Of a stretch of 64,000 nt of DNA, positions 1-12,146 are shown piece after piece (position 1 is the stretch's first letter; every line of letters starts with the position of its first letter). The notes below the pieces were generated by a model that saw only the letters and a list, made by a program, of their open reading frames with translations, searched no databases and was not told the DNA's origin. Where the stretch lies: the NCBI GenBank assembly GCA_002205965.3, contig NADL03000465.1, positions 310,001 through 374,000 of the forward strand, read 5' to 3'. A program made the position numbers and the translations under genes. The stretch is from Kappaphycus alvarezii. Lineage: Eukaryota; Rhodophyta; Florideophyceae; Gigartinales; Solieriaceae.

Positions 1-2889
1 AGGCTGGCATTTAGCCGGGCCCAGTACGGAAAGTTATTTCGTTCCCGTACGAAAGGAATCTAGTGTTACAAGGGGGGGTCACGATATAGTGCCACTTTGA
101 ATAGTGCTACACTCCTATTAGTGCCTCGAGCAAGGCCATGTACACTTCCATCCCTGGGAAAGCGTAACCTCATGCATGAAAGCAGAAGCAGCAACTGAGG
201 CAAATCAAGAGCGGACACGATCAAGCAAAAGGTCAAGCACTGACTCTCGGACAAGGACTACCTCACACTCTACGAATTCCGCGAAGAAAAGCACTAGACG
301 AGGAGGTCCGGCTTCGAGTTCAAGGCCTATTTTTTTCCTGTTGGGTTTCTTTTGGGCCTGCGCATGGACCCCAAGAATTACATTCGAACCACGCACCGGA
401 AACTCTACGTTTACTATCTTAGTTTTCCCTGACAACGTAGCCCCAGACGGCTCTTGGTCGGGAGTAAGTAAAATGTTCATCCCACCATCAGCGTGTGAAA
501 TTTACGCGCTTTTTTCAACTGCCTCAGAATATTGCGCACGACTGCAACGTTCTAGAGGTAGGTGCCGGCCTTTGTCGCGCTCTGAACGGCTTCCTTAGCG
601 CCGTTCAACAAGCCAACACGATGAAAAAGAGTAAAGTTGTGATTCCTGAGATGCTCTCGAGAGCTTTACCCAATAGTGACGATTCCATTAGTGCCTGTAA
701 AAGCCCCAAGTATGGAGGTAGCACTACGGTATATCCTAGGGGTTTCCTGCGCCAAGCACTTGCAGCAGTGTGGATACTGTACAACCGACCACATTTTCCA
801 TACATTCAAATAACCCAGAATCCCCTTTTCAGGGGTTGATTAGCGAGTCTCCACAAACTGCACTTGCCCGCCCGCTCAAACGCCAAGGACACAGAATGAA
901 TTGTATGTACAAAGAAGACCCAAGTCGCTCTTTATACACAGAAACGTTCACCTCTGCGACGTGCCACCCGCAGGCTCGTGTCCGTTCTAGCATGCTTTGC
1001 GGGCGTCCTGCTTCACATTGAACGTGCATTCCATAGCAATGGAGCATGTCACAGCGTTCAACCTGTGTCGCCCTCACTCGATGAGCGAGCCATGGCATTG
1101 CAAATCAAACCATCCCTTGTTTTTGCAAAGCTTGTGGGGCACAGTCCAAAATCCACGTGGCCACACTCCAACCATGTCCGCCACCATCTGAAAGTCGCAG
1201 AAGCACACTGTCATTATCCCAAATCACCGCAATGTACAGTACAGTACAGTATATGTGCAGTCGCTGCAGCACCCAGTTGCATCTAATCAACAGCACAGAA
1301 AGGTATCAAACTCCACGGGTGATTGGTGAGTGTGTGGTGTGACACGTTGGTTCGACTGGCCTCGCAACACGACGCCATCTTGTGCACGCCCATTCCATAG
1401 CCCAATTCCTCCAATAAATGCTCTGCAGCAGCAGGCACTCAAAAAACCTGACTCTTAAACACCCGCGTCCTTACTGGCTACCCGGCAAAGGGGGAGCTGC
1501 CTGCATACTCTGCTACCATGCTTCATCCAATCACTCGTCGCTCTAGTAGCATTATAATTCAAGCACACCTCTACCGTCACTCAATGGCAACACACTTGTA
1601 TTTTTCGTTCGACCATTCTTTGTGCACCTCTTTGGAGCATGCATTCAGCTGCCAACTTGTCGAGTATCACACGACGTGCACACTGCATCTGCCTTTTGGC
1701 CTCGACAAGCATTCCAACCTCTACTGCACATGTATCGCGTCTGCTGTTGCTTTTCTCGACAACTTGTCTCCCCTGCAAATACAACCACCAAGGAAACACC
1801 AGTGAGGGACTGCTTAGCATCCTATACTGCATACTGACAATTGTCTTACCGATTTTACAATCTCTCATTTCTGCCCAATCTTCCTGCATTCACTTTTCGA
1901 TCCCCCTTCACAAACGCTGCGCTACTTGTTCCTTTTCTGGGCCACCAGTAGTGCGCTTCAACATGCATTGCGGAAAGTGTAGCACCAACGGCAAATTAGT
2001 TTTGATTCCACTCGGCTACACGGCACCACTCGTTTTTTCCCAACGATCATTCCCAGACCAAAATCACAGATGTATTGCTCTATTCCCCAACGGCTGCAGC
2101 AACCGTAGCGTTCACATAAACTAGCACATACCAATACTCTACCCCGCTGGTACCGCAAAGTCCAAGCGTCCAAGCGCATGTCAAGTAGATTACATTGGAA
2201 TCAGTCTAAAATCCACTGTCACCTTTTGTCACTCCGTTGCCATCATTCACGCGCTGCACTTTCCGCCTTCAATGGCGGCGTTCAAAAACTTGCCCCAACG
2301 GTCCGGCAGGTTATGGGGAGGTTGACTGGCGTAATTTTGATGCGACACTCGAACCGTTGTGTCCAGTTTTGATTTTGCTGCTGCAAGCGAATTTACGAAA
2401 TTCAGCGCGCAAGTACGGTTTTCATCCTCTAGCCAAGCTGCGCACCCTGAATACCGTAGTATTGAGTTACATATATGTAGCAACGGCTATAGAATTTATC
2501 TCTGAATTACCTTTAAGGCCCGCGCTGAAATAGTGTCTGCTCCTACACACGGAATGTTTAAACGCCCCGGACTAGTAGCTAAATTTGTCAAGGTGAAGAC
2601 ATGGAATTACAACTGAACTTGACTAGGACGTATTAAAGCTTCGGACCAAGCCATTCTTTTCTGAATACCTGCGCCCAAGTCCAAGTCATATGTACTGTTT
2701 CAGTTCACCGATAAAGGCTCCCGTTCGATTCTAAACGCCTAATGGTGTCGGCACTTTCCATATCTGTCTATAAGCTACAACCTTCCGATTCGGGCCAGAC
2801 GCAATCATCAACTCACGATTCGAGATATCTTTTATATCTTTCTATCTATTTACACTACGAAAAAAAATGAGAGGAAATTCCGAGACATC
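1..2889. other. No recognisable gene; left flank of gene island
   Basis: All six frames hold only short, mutually overlapping ORFs with no family signature. The stretch at 176-480 has protein-like composition in two plus frames (Ser/Arg-rich, then hydrophobic), but I recognise nothing in it and it contains stops. A run of overlapping TACAGTAC words lies at about 1233-1255; the same word recurs in other intergenic stretches. The right end (2750-2889) is the downstream side of the cyclin gene. Confidence 0.5.
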
Positions 2890-5286
2890 TCATCTTCTCC
2901 ATGTGGCTGCCCCAGCCCCAGCGCCAAGTTCCCATGCTTCTACCCGCACCCGCTTCCTCCCACATCTCTTTCCCCGTCTACCATTTCCTACCACTCCCAG
3001 AGGGCTGTACGTCCCTCTTTCCCGTCTCTTCGTCTGCTGCCTCGTTTCATCCAAAAACGGTTGAGACGAAAACAGCGACTCTCCTGCCCCCCCAACCATG
3101 TTGAATCGGCTCTTCATCCTTTCTATTCTTGCCGATGAGCTATCAACATTACCACCGCACCACCCGTTCGCCTCCGGTCGGGTTCCGCCGCCCCTCGTGC
3201 TAGAAACGAGTGCGAATCCCGTCCCATTCCCGAGGACCCCCATACTCGTCGCCGGGCCCCTATCCGCATAACCCCTGGCGGCCATAGACGCTTCCATCAA
3301 AGCCGCGTTGTGGGAATATTCCACAAAGTAATCAGCCAACCTCTGCGTCCCAGCCCCCATCGCCGGTTGCGCCACAGTAGTGTGTTGCGGCGCAACTTTC
3401 CCATCATCATGCCATATAGATCGGGGTCTTCGCGACGGACCCGCTCCCCGTCCGACAACTGCGGGTTCACAGTTGGCATGAGAGACAGGTCGGTGGGGAA
3501 AACTTGGTGGCTTACGATTATTTGCCAACGTTGGCCTGCTCGGGAATCCTGGCGGTCCATTGTGCTCTGGCGACACAGGCCTAATTGGGATTCCCTGCGG
3601 ATGGTCAACGCGCGCCGACGGTGGGCGACAGGGGAAGCCAGGGGGTGGCTGAGCTCTTGGCACTCTTCCTTCACCGATGCTAGTCGGTAGTTTTGAAAAC
3701 CATGAGGGCGCGGCTGCTCCGGCCTTGGAAGCACTTGGGACGGAGGTGCAGACCTGATCCGCTCCAACAGTTCCGGGTCATGGAACATGGGGGGATCTAC
3801 CGATGCAAGTCCCCCAAGCGACCCACAGGAGTGCACGGGGCGAGCGAGTGGATTCCCCCTGTTTCCACATAATCGCGCCTGTCCAAAGTCTCCCCGTTAT
3901 TCCTCCCCGTGCGAGTAATGTGCCAAACGGGGGAGGGGAGCGGGGGCAGAGCCAGCCTTGCATCCTCAACACCTTCCTCCACAGGGTCCGGCACAACCAA
4001 TGCAGTTTGCCACCGTTCCGCAACAATGCCCGCCCCATGCCTGCCAAGTGCGGCTACAAAATCCTCCCCAGCTCTCCGCTCCCTCCCCCGCGGGATGACC
4101 ATGTACGGCGCCCGTCTCTTGCGCATCGGCGGTAACTTGGTCAACGACAAGTCCCTACGGAGCATAATGTTCCTCAGGCGCTTGTATCGATCCAAGCCAT
4201 CCCGCTCGCACATGGCCATGGCATACCAAACACCCTTCTCCTCCTCCAGCCCCACCGCAATATCATGAAAATCGATATGATATTGCCCACATGCCAACCC
4301 GACGATCCTTTCCGTCAACCCATCGTCCTCAAACCCATCGTCCTCCCCCTCCTCCGGGAAAGTTCTCCAAAACTTCCTATCCCGGTATGAAGGACGCAAT
4401 TGGAACCCCCACTCCCCGCACCAGACTCCCTCGCCGCCGTAGGAACAGCCGAATGCTCGGCGACCCTCCAGTTCCTGGCCATTTCCAGCGCCGGTTCCAG
4501 GCCGTCAACATCCGCCACATGCAAGCTTTGAAGAACCTTACCCCCCCCTGCGGCTTCCAAGGCCTCGGCCATAAACTTAACCTCGGCCTCTGCAAACTCC
4601 TCGACAGAGACGTGCAACTCATACCCCAAGAGTCGCATAAAGGCAGACTCGAGTTGACCCAAGTCCCTCCAATTGACACCCAAAACCCTGGCCATGGCAA
4701 CAGTGCCGTACGAAACGTCCTCCACCATCTTGACAGCCACCGCATAAGCGGCGGCCATAACCCTCCCTGCATTGGCCTCATTCAACATCAACGCGGGGCA
4801 CTTTGCGTACAATTTATCCATGTAGACCAACATCAAAAGCAAGGCAGAGTTTGAAATGCCCTCCTCTCCATAAGCACGACTCTTGACTAGCCCCCTCAAA
4901 AACGACTCCACTTCCACCTGTGGCCCGTCAAACAAGGTGGGAATTGTCACAAGCAGCAGCCAAAGCCGAAGCATAAAAATAAAACTGAGGGGGACAGAGG
5001 CGTGGCATGGGATAGCAACGGCCAAGTGACGAATGTCATACGACGTAGACGAGGCATGAGCGGTAGAAAGAAAAGACTTTGCGGCGTGAATACGTGCGGT
5101 GACAATGGTGACTATAACAGTGACAAGGGAATCCAAATTGTCAATCAACCTGTTTCCACAGGGGGCCTCAAACTGTCGGACAGAGGGAGTAGGAGCGGGG
5201 GGAATAGATGTGGACGGGGGCAGAAAGTCGGACAAAGAGGGGCCAAGGGTGGCGGGGGGAGCGGCAGGGGCGTTTGCGGCGGGCAT
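2890..5286 (-). CDS. PHO80-like (P/U-type) cyclin with long Pro-rich C-terminal tail; frameshifted in assembly
   Basis: Likely regulatory subunit of a cyclin-dependent kinase of the PHO80/PCL class. The cyclin box lies at about 4930-4560: a segment resembling F-x-P-x-V-x-V-E-x-F-L starts it, then LLMLVYMDKLY, then AAAYAVAVKMVEDVSYGT, then LESAFMRLLGYELHVSVEEF. This spacing is that of PHO80-type cyclins. After the box comes an acidic stretch (EEGEDDGFEDDG), a basic region, and a tail with four 15-residue Pro/Gly repeats. The protein would be about 800 residues, much longer than yeast PHO80, and most of the excess is tail. I chose the ATG at 5286 (MPAANAP) because a TATA box lies about 245 bases upstream and the ORF further upstream is low-complexity. 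The reading frame shifts near 4410, 3820 and 3650, each like one missing base; the first sits at a G run. Confidence 0.75.
3466..3645 (-). repeat. Four tandem 15-residue PPGFPxRP repeats in the cyclin tail
   Basis: In one minus-strand frame, four consecutive 15-residue units start PPGFPCRP, PQGIPIRP, PPGFPSRP and PPSFPHRP. The first eight positions are conserved and the last seven vary. The conserved half and variable half argue for a selected peptide repeat rather than a simple DNA satellite, and they support this frame as coding for the cyclin tail. Confidence 0.75.
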
Positions 5287-5530
5287 GGTAATGGTGGAAA
5301 AGGAGGGCAAGGGGCGGGCGAGTGGGTGGGGGCCGGGAGGGTGCGGTGGTGGTGGGCGAGGGCGGGGAAGTAGGGTTGACGGCTCCACATATTTGAGATT
5401 GGGGGACAGTGAGAGGTGGTGTGGTGTTGTGTGGAGGTATTTGGGGGTTTGCGAGTTGTGGTTGTGGTTGGTGCGGCAGTGAGTTGGTGAGGGTGGGATG
5501 GGAGGTTGAGTGGAATGCGGCGGGTTGCGG

Positions 5531-5540
5531 GATATATATA
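5531..5540 (-). promoter_or_regulatory. Probable TATA box of the cyclin gene
   Basis: TATATATATC reads on the minus strand within G-rich/C-rich surroundings. Its position would put the transcription start near 5505 and leave a 5' UTR of about 220 bases before the ATG at 5286. It argues against using the open frame that extends up to 6000. Confidence 0.5.
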
Positions 5541-6981
5541 GGGTTGCGGAGGGGGTGGAGGTGGATGGGCGGGGTTGGAGTGTAAGGCAAGTGCAGATGA
5601 TCAGCAGATGTTGGTGGGAGGGTGATAGCATGACGGGGAGGTCATGATTGGTGAGGTGGTGATAGACGGGGGTGTTGGGGAGAGGAGAGGGAGTTGAGTT
5701 GGATGTGGGTGGGGGTGGTGGCGAGGAAAAATGTGGGGGGGGGGGCGGGTGAAGCAAAGGGTGGAAAGCAATGCAAGAAGTGGGTACAGGAAAGGGGGGA
5801 GGGTGGGGGAGGGGATGAATAATGCAGAATGAGGGAAATGGTCGAGGGACGAGAACGCTCGGGGGACGAAGAGAGGCGAAGGGCGATCGGTGGGTACGAG
5901 TCGGGATTGCGTGTAGATGTAGAGGAGGAATTATGGACGACGAGCGATGGAGAGTTTGGCGGGAGGAAATGGGGCGTAATGGAATCGGGCCATGGTGCAT
6001 TTTTGGCAGGCTTTTATTATTTTTGCCTTTTGTTTTTTCTTTTCCTTTTTTTTTGGGTTGGCCTCAGATTATATTTTCATAATACAAGGCATGCAATGCC
6101 CAAAATGCCCAAATATCCCCAATGTCCAAATGTCCAATGTCCAAATGTCCAAATGTCCAAATGTCCAAATTATTAATTTAGTAATTTATTAAAAAAATTA
6201 AAATAGTCAACTCACGTCGGGCAGTGGCGGGAAAAGCGCGTGTATTTTAACTTTATAATAACAACGGCGGTAACGGTGACAGGCAACGGATTATCTTGGT
6301 CAAAGGTAGGGTGGTTGTGTGGAAGGCACTGCGGCTGCGCTGTCGTGTAATAAAAACAGCTATTGATTATTTTAATGTGAGCACCCTTCCCTTGGCTTTT
6401 TTGCATTCAATCGTGTCGTGAAACATGGCCAACGTCTCGATTGCTTGGATTTGGTTCCACAAGGCACGTTTGACCTGCCAGTGTACAGTACAGCACAGTA
6501 TAGTAGCACACTGTTGTACTTTACAGTGGAATACTGTATTGTACGGTACTATTGTACAGTACAGTGGCATTGCCCTGCCCCGCTCACTACTTTTAACTGC
6601 ATCGCGCGAGAGATTGCGCACCAAAATGCTGGAGTATGAGCCTAATCCATTTTCGGCACCGCACTCCCCCGTTAAATTATCCACAATCACCGACAATACC
6701 CTACCGTACAACAAATCAACGCTTACAGTATCAACCCTATTTCCACACAATTACAGTACTACTTGTAGGCAGTCCTTTGCGCGACAGTTGACGAGTGCGT
6801 ACAGTACTGTAGTGTACAGTACACCAACCGTACGGTAACGGTACTGACAGCACTGTACTCTACTGTCCTGTACTGTACAATCAAGACAATGCCCATGCTT
6901 AGTTTACTGCGATTATCAGCTCATTGCCATACACGCCTCTTCCTCCCCCCGCCCGCATCGCGTCCCCAACATTTCCAGTTT
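5541..6981. other. Intergenic region between cyclin and SMC2
   Basis: This stretch holds no recognisable gene. It contains the octamer repeat at 6096-6170, an AT-rich patch around 6000-6260, and two clusters of TACAGTAC-type words (about 6481-6575 and 6722-6885) just past the 3' end of SMC2. A C-rich, low-complexity minus-strand frame continues up to 6000 but is best read as upstream flank of the cyclin gene. Confidence 0.5.
6096..6170. repeat. Short tandem repeat, degenerate CCAAATGT octamer
   Basis: About eight near-identical units (CCAAATGT, some CCAATGT or CCCAAATAT) run head to tail. They sit upstream of the cyclin promoter and just after a poly-T rich stretch. Confidence 0.85.
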
Positions 6982-9900
6982 CTACGTTCTCCACATTCTC
7001 CTTGTCCAACGCCGCCACATCCCTCCCTCGCTTGTCAATCCCAACCCCGCCCTTGCTTCCCCATCCTCCTCCCATTCGACAACATTCTCCGTCCGCTTGA
7101 TCGTCGACACCCCGTCCACAAACTTGGTCCGAAATATCACATTTGCATTACCAAACATTCCCTCTTTCAGACTCACCACAATAAACTGCGACCCTCCAAA
7201 ATGTCTTCGCAACATCCGCCCAATATTCTGCGTATGACTCAAATCCAGCGCCGCGTCCACCTCATCCAGGATATACATGGCGCCGGTTTGAACCGCAGCA
7301 TGGCTAGAATCAGAGACAGTGCAATCAGGCTTCGTTGCCCTCCGGACAATTCGGATAGACTCTCTTTCCAAACTCCTCCAAATCCCACTCGAATCTCTAA
7401 TCCACTCTCTACACCGCACCCTTCCGGCGGTTCCAACTTTGCACTGCTCCCCGCCAATAGGTCCCAAAGATACCCCCGAAATCCTCATTCACCTTTCTCC
7501 ACGTCTTTTCCACCGCCTCCATCTTCTTCTCATCCAGCCCCTCAATCACACGTTCTATCTTTTCCTTGTCCTTCTCGATAATCCCCTTCTTCTTCATCAA
7601 CCCGCGGTACTCTTCTTTGGCCGTCTCAAACAGGTGCATCGCCTTTTTATTGATCTTTTTCCCCACCTCCTCCTGCCTCGCCTCCAGGCTTTCCACCCCC
7701 TCCCGTGCATTCCTCACTTTTTCCCTTGAAAACTCATACTCCCCTCCCTCCACCCCAAACACCTCCTTCTCTTGCTCAATCCATCCGTGATTCCTCCTCA
7801 ACTTATCCACCGCTCCCTCCGCCCCAGCCCGTCCTCGCGCCATTTCCCGAATCTTACTTTCAACCTCGCCTTTTCCAATCCCAGGCTCTCAACCCGTTCA
7901 CCCACCTCTTCCACCTCCTTTCGTGCCCTCTTCACCGCCCGATCCGAATTCGCCATCTCCTCTTTCATCTCCTTCAACTCCCGCTCCGCCGTGTCATACA
8001 CCTCCTTCACCTCTGCTACCATTCCTTCCAATTCCACAACGTCCCCCTCCAATTTCTTCACCGAAGGCCAAGACTCTGCTCAATCTCCCCTTGCAACCGT
8101 TTCACCTCCTCCTCCGTCGTCTCCAACTCCACCGTTAAATTCAAACAACGATCTTTCATTCCTGAACTCTACTCCCAGCCTCTTCACGTTGCACCCGCAC
8201 TTTCTCCAGTGCCGCTTGAGCCTCTCGCATCGCCCGTTCCTTTGCCGCCTCGGCGTCCTTTAGTGACATTTCAAGATCCTTCACCCTTTGACTTTCAACC
8301 TTTAAAATCTCTTTTGCCGCGGCCGTAGCAGCAGGGATTTCTTCCTTGTATCTCTTCTTCAGACTTTCTACCTCTGCCAACAATCTCCCGGTCGAGGTCT
8401 CCTCCAGCCTTTGCTCAAGCAATTTAGCCTCATCTTGACGCATTCCGAGCGTTATTTGCAACTGCCGAAAACGCTTTCCCTTCTCATTCAAAGAGGCGTA
8501 TTGCATCTCAAGCTTCTCCAGCTTATCTCGATGCATCCGTAGCTCTGCCTCCACATCGTTAAACTCTCCTATCAACTTCAAACCGACGGCCCTTCTTTCG
8601 ACGATGATCCACCAGATGCTGTCCCAGATGGATCATACATGTCTCCGTCCAGTGTCACCGTCCTCGTCCTAACCCTGCGGTCAAAGGTAACCCGTTTTGC
8701 CGCCTCCATATCCGGACAAACCAACGTGCGTCCAAACACGTGCTCCATTGCATTCGCAACCTCTTGCTCATAACCAATTAGACTCAACGCTAGCTCCGTT
8801 GAAGGCTCAATATCTTTTGCAGCCTGCAACTTGGCTCGCGCAAGAACTTCATGTCGAATCTTGTTGAGCGGCAAAATTGTCACCCTTCTTGTCAGCCGTC
8901 CCCGCTTCAAAATATCATTCGCAGTCCCGTCGGTATCCACCACGACCTGGTACAACCTACCCCCTGCCGTCACCTCCATCGCTGTCGTCATCGCAGGATC
9001 CTTCACTCGCACCAATCTTGCAACAAGCCCGTGCACCTTTCGTCGATCGAAACCTGCATATGGGTCCGAATACCGAAAGTCACAAGAGGCAAGCTTTGCA
9101 GACAGTGGTCTAACGTCTCAGTCAGCCTGCCCACAATTTCGCGTTCCTCTGCTATTTGAGCGTGCAGCCCCTCTGCCGCCTCTGCGTCAAAGTCCAGCTC
9201 ATGCACGGCCAACCTGGCGGCTGATATGGCCTGCTCGGCACGTTGCCGCTCAGCCTGCAATGCACGTACTTTCTCCCGATCCCTGGCCAAATGGTCTGCA
9301 CTCTTGTTCAGTTTGGCTTCGACGTGCTTCTTTTCCAACTTTAGAGTCTCCAGTTCTGTCTGTTTCTCCGAGACGATTCTCCTGGCGGCTTCGAGTTGAT
9401 CCTGCGCGCTACCGGTGGCGGATTGTGAGCCCTGGGTACTAGCCCCTGTCAAGAGCCCTGTTTCTGCCTCTTTGAGCTGTGCTTCGACTTGCTTCAAGTG
9501 CTCTTCCGCCGGCTGAAGATTTTTTTCGCTTCTGCGATAGTTTTTCTCAGGGAAACAAGAGTATTGTTTTGCTCGTCGATTTCCTTTTGGACATTTTTCA
9601 TGGCAGTGGTCTCCCGCTCGAGGGCTTCCTTTTGATTCTTCCAAGAGGTTCGTTTTGACAATTTTCTTCCCAGTTCGTCAACACTGTTCTGCTTGTCAAC
9701 CAATGTACCATCATCCAATGCCTTTCGCGCTCTTTGGTCAACTCGGCCAGGGACCGGACAGCTTCCTGGTGGTGGTGTTCAAGTGATTCAACTGACTGTC
9801 AATCTCAAGGACACGATCCTCTATTTCAGTACCGCCACTTTTCTTCAAGGTTTCGACAGCGCAGACGTATTCATAGGCGATCAAGTACCTCTTGAGCCTG

Positions 9901-10580
9901 TCCAGTTCGTTCTGATTGGCGTTCCAATCCAAGTAATGCTTCCTTTCCCTCTCCAGTTTGGCAAGACTAGGATTAATTTTCTCCTCCAAGAGACTGTTTA
10001 TCTCGTCGACCTTTCTCTCTTTCTTTTCAATGGTCTTCAAGGCAGCCTCTTTCTTGTTTTCGTACATTTTTGTACCGGCAGCCTCCTCGATCATGGCGAG
10101 GACCTCTGGTGGTTTCATGTTGATAACCTTGGTAATCCTGCCTTGCATGATGAGAAAGTGTGGGTTATTGACGTTCAAGCCGACACTATGAAACAAATTG
10201 TGAACCCTGGTTGGCTGTGCATTGACGCCATTGACCAAATACTTGTTGCGGCCGCCGATGATGATTTGTCTGGTGATGGTAATCTCATCTCCTTCCTCAT
10301 AGCCGACGGGAGCGGTAGCTTTATCGCGATTATCGAAAATGAGGTGACGGAGGCCTTGGTGACGCCGGCCTGTCCAGCCTTGTAAACGAGCTCTTGAAGA
10401 GAGGAGGCGCGAACCTGGAAAGATTGGTGATACCCAGGACAAAGCAGATAGAGTCGAGAACGTTGGACTTGCCGGAACCATTAAGCCCCGTGATAGCATT
10501 GAAAGAGGAATCGAAGCCCTTTACGAGAGTGCGCTTGGCGTATGACTTGAAACCATCGATGATGACTCCTTGAGATACAT
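6982..10580 (-). CDS. SMC2: SMC2, condensin core ATPase subunit; frameshifted in assembly
   Basis: Structural-maintenance-of-chromosomes ATPase of condensin, which pairs with SMC4 for mitotic chromosome compaction. The ATG at 10580 gives [18 protein letters not shown] after one missing base, matching the family N-terminus. The Walker A motif GLNGSGKSN is at about 10485-10460. The conserved [13 protein letters not shown] and [15 protein letters not shown] blocks follow, then long coiled coil (about 10000-9100). The hinge ends in [13 protein letters not shown] at about 8640-8590, and a second coiled coil follows. The ABC signature LSGGQRSL (about 7350) and Walker B region [16 protein letters not shown] (about 7280-7230) precede a C-terminus with KFVDGVST. 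The envelope codes for about 1,200 residues, the usual SMC2 length. At least ten frame changes break it; at about 8577 adding one T to a TTT run restores alignment. No in-frame nonsense decay is evident, so I call it intact in life. Confidence 0.93.
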
Positions 10581-11688
10581 GTTCGGTAAGGGAATGTCGC
10601 GGAAACGGGTGTGTGGGGAGCGGTATGGAATTAGTATTTCAATGAGTAGCAAACACAGAATTGCAGAGAAGAAGTGGGGACCGAGCGGAGGAAGTTTGTG
10701 GGTGGAGATGTCGAAGACGAAGCAAGTGGCAGGGCGAGCGGGGTGATTCGGTCATAAAGCGATGCAAGCGGGAATTGAAGTTTTTAAATTTTTGAAAAGG
10801 GCGCGAAACTTGAACCGGTTGGCCAATGGGCACAGCACTGTACAGAACAGACAGTTGGTATGATACTGTACTGTACTTACTGTACAAGCAGCGTACAGCA
10901 ACAACAAACTCGTGGCCAAACTAGAGCACCGCGCACCAGTGGAATGTGGTCGAGATTGGCTAGTCGCGGTCCGGCGTTGTGGCTGCGCTCTGCCACGAGC
11001 AATCCGTTTGCAATCGTCCTAGCGCTATCGACAACATTCCCCCCCGCAACGACAGCAATCAATCGTTCCAATTCTGCGACCCTCACCTCAATACTGGAGC
11101 GCTGGCCCTTCCTCTCCCCTGGTTACCTTGCACACCCTCCTCACTTGTTTCGCCGCGAAGTGCACGGTGCAGCGAATCCCTCATCTGCTGATCCTCAAGC
11201 TGGAAGCGGCGCTCGGCAATAGACAGAATACATACATGACAAACGCGGGATCATAGCATAAATAAGGTTTCGCAAATGCCAGTCCCACCGGAGTCGATAT
11301 TTCCGTTGCATGTGGGGCGGGCGGCAGACCATAAGGCGCGAAAGTGTTCCTTTGACACCGCGGTTGTGAGATGATGGAGGGGTGTGCGAGTGCGAGCGCA
11401 GTCGGGGCAGTGTGCGGCGTAGCGCCGCGGGGAAACGATGCACATGATTGCGTCGAGCCGTTGTACTCGGCAATGATTCAGTCTAGATTACCGGTGGTCT
11501 CAACGTCTCCATTCCACAGAATCCCAAATCCGAACCACTGTGAAGCACCACGTGTCCACGCATCACACAGAATAGATAAACTCTACCGAACCACTTCTCC
11601 AATCAACCTTCCATCCACACTCGCAAACTTTTCTGAACAACATCCGTCCGCATCCGCAACTCGCACGCCCGACTGACCCACTCAAAAC
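10581..11688. other. Intergenic region between SMC2 and the divergent plus-strand gene
   Basis: Probable two-sided promoter region, because SMC2 leaves to the left and the next gene starts at 11689 to the right. A TACTGTAC cluster lies at about 10836-10885, roughly 260-300 bases upstream of the SMC2 ATG. Minus-strand frames at 11195-11473 look mildly protein-like (one has HCPDCARTR), but I cannot assign them to any family. Confidence 0.45.
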
Positions 11689-12080
11689 ATGGCCACCCAA
11701 CCCCAACCTCAACCTCAGCCTCCCGACCAGCAAGTCGCCCACCACCACGTCCCCAAACCACGCCCCCAACGCCTCCCACCACGCCATTCAAGTCGACATT
11801 CAAACCCTCCTCACGGACATGCAAACTTCCTTCAACAACTTTTAGACACCATCTTTTCCAAGAGTAGGTCACACACCACCCTCCCCACCATCCTCCGAGC
11901 AGCCAAACTGTACAACCGTTGACTAACAACCACCACGTGTCAATCTCTCACCCCATCGCCACACCACCAGTCGATACAATGCAACAAAACTCGCCGACCT
12001 CAGCACCTCGTCGCCGACCTCGCCACCACCGCCCACCGCCCCAACACAACACCCCGCACCACCAACCCGTCATCCCCCCA
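11689..12080 (+). CDS. Small unidentified protein gene with one probable intron
   Basis: The ATG at 11689 begins a Gln/Pro-rich stretch (MATQPQPQPQPP). After one probable missing base it becomes a helical segment (VDIQTLLTDMQTSFNNFLDTIF), interrupted by an intron at 11864-11970. After the intron the sense continues as RYNATKLADLSTLVADLATT, again requiring a missing base, and then becomes low-complexity Pro/Thr. Short helical proteins of this size include Mediator and BLOC-type subunits, but no signature lets me choose one. The 3' limit is uncertain. A fusion to the UPF0301 gene that follows cannot be excluded. Confidence 0.35.
11864..11970 (+). other. Probable spliceosomal intron (107 nt)
   Basis: GTAGGT donor, CACCACCAG acceptor, and a TTGACTAAC branch-point-like sequence about 45 nt before the acceptor. 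Its length and CTAAC element resemble the better supported intron in the chelatase gene at 13093-13194. The coding sense resumes on both sides. Confidence 0.5.
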
Positions 12081-12146
12081 CATCAACCCACCATTAACCA
12101 AACCAAACAACAAAATAATAAATCACCCCAACACCACTCACCAATC

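Noticed and set aside
5287..6000. N-terminal extension of the cyclin frame up to 6000
   Set aside because: Low-complexity Pro/His/Ser sequence with a TATA box inside it at 5531-5540; an internal ATG at 5286 fits better.
9693..10385. Long open frame on the plus strand (230 codons)
   Set aside because: It is the antisense shadow of the SMC2 head domain, whose Walker A and conserved blocks read on the minus strand.
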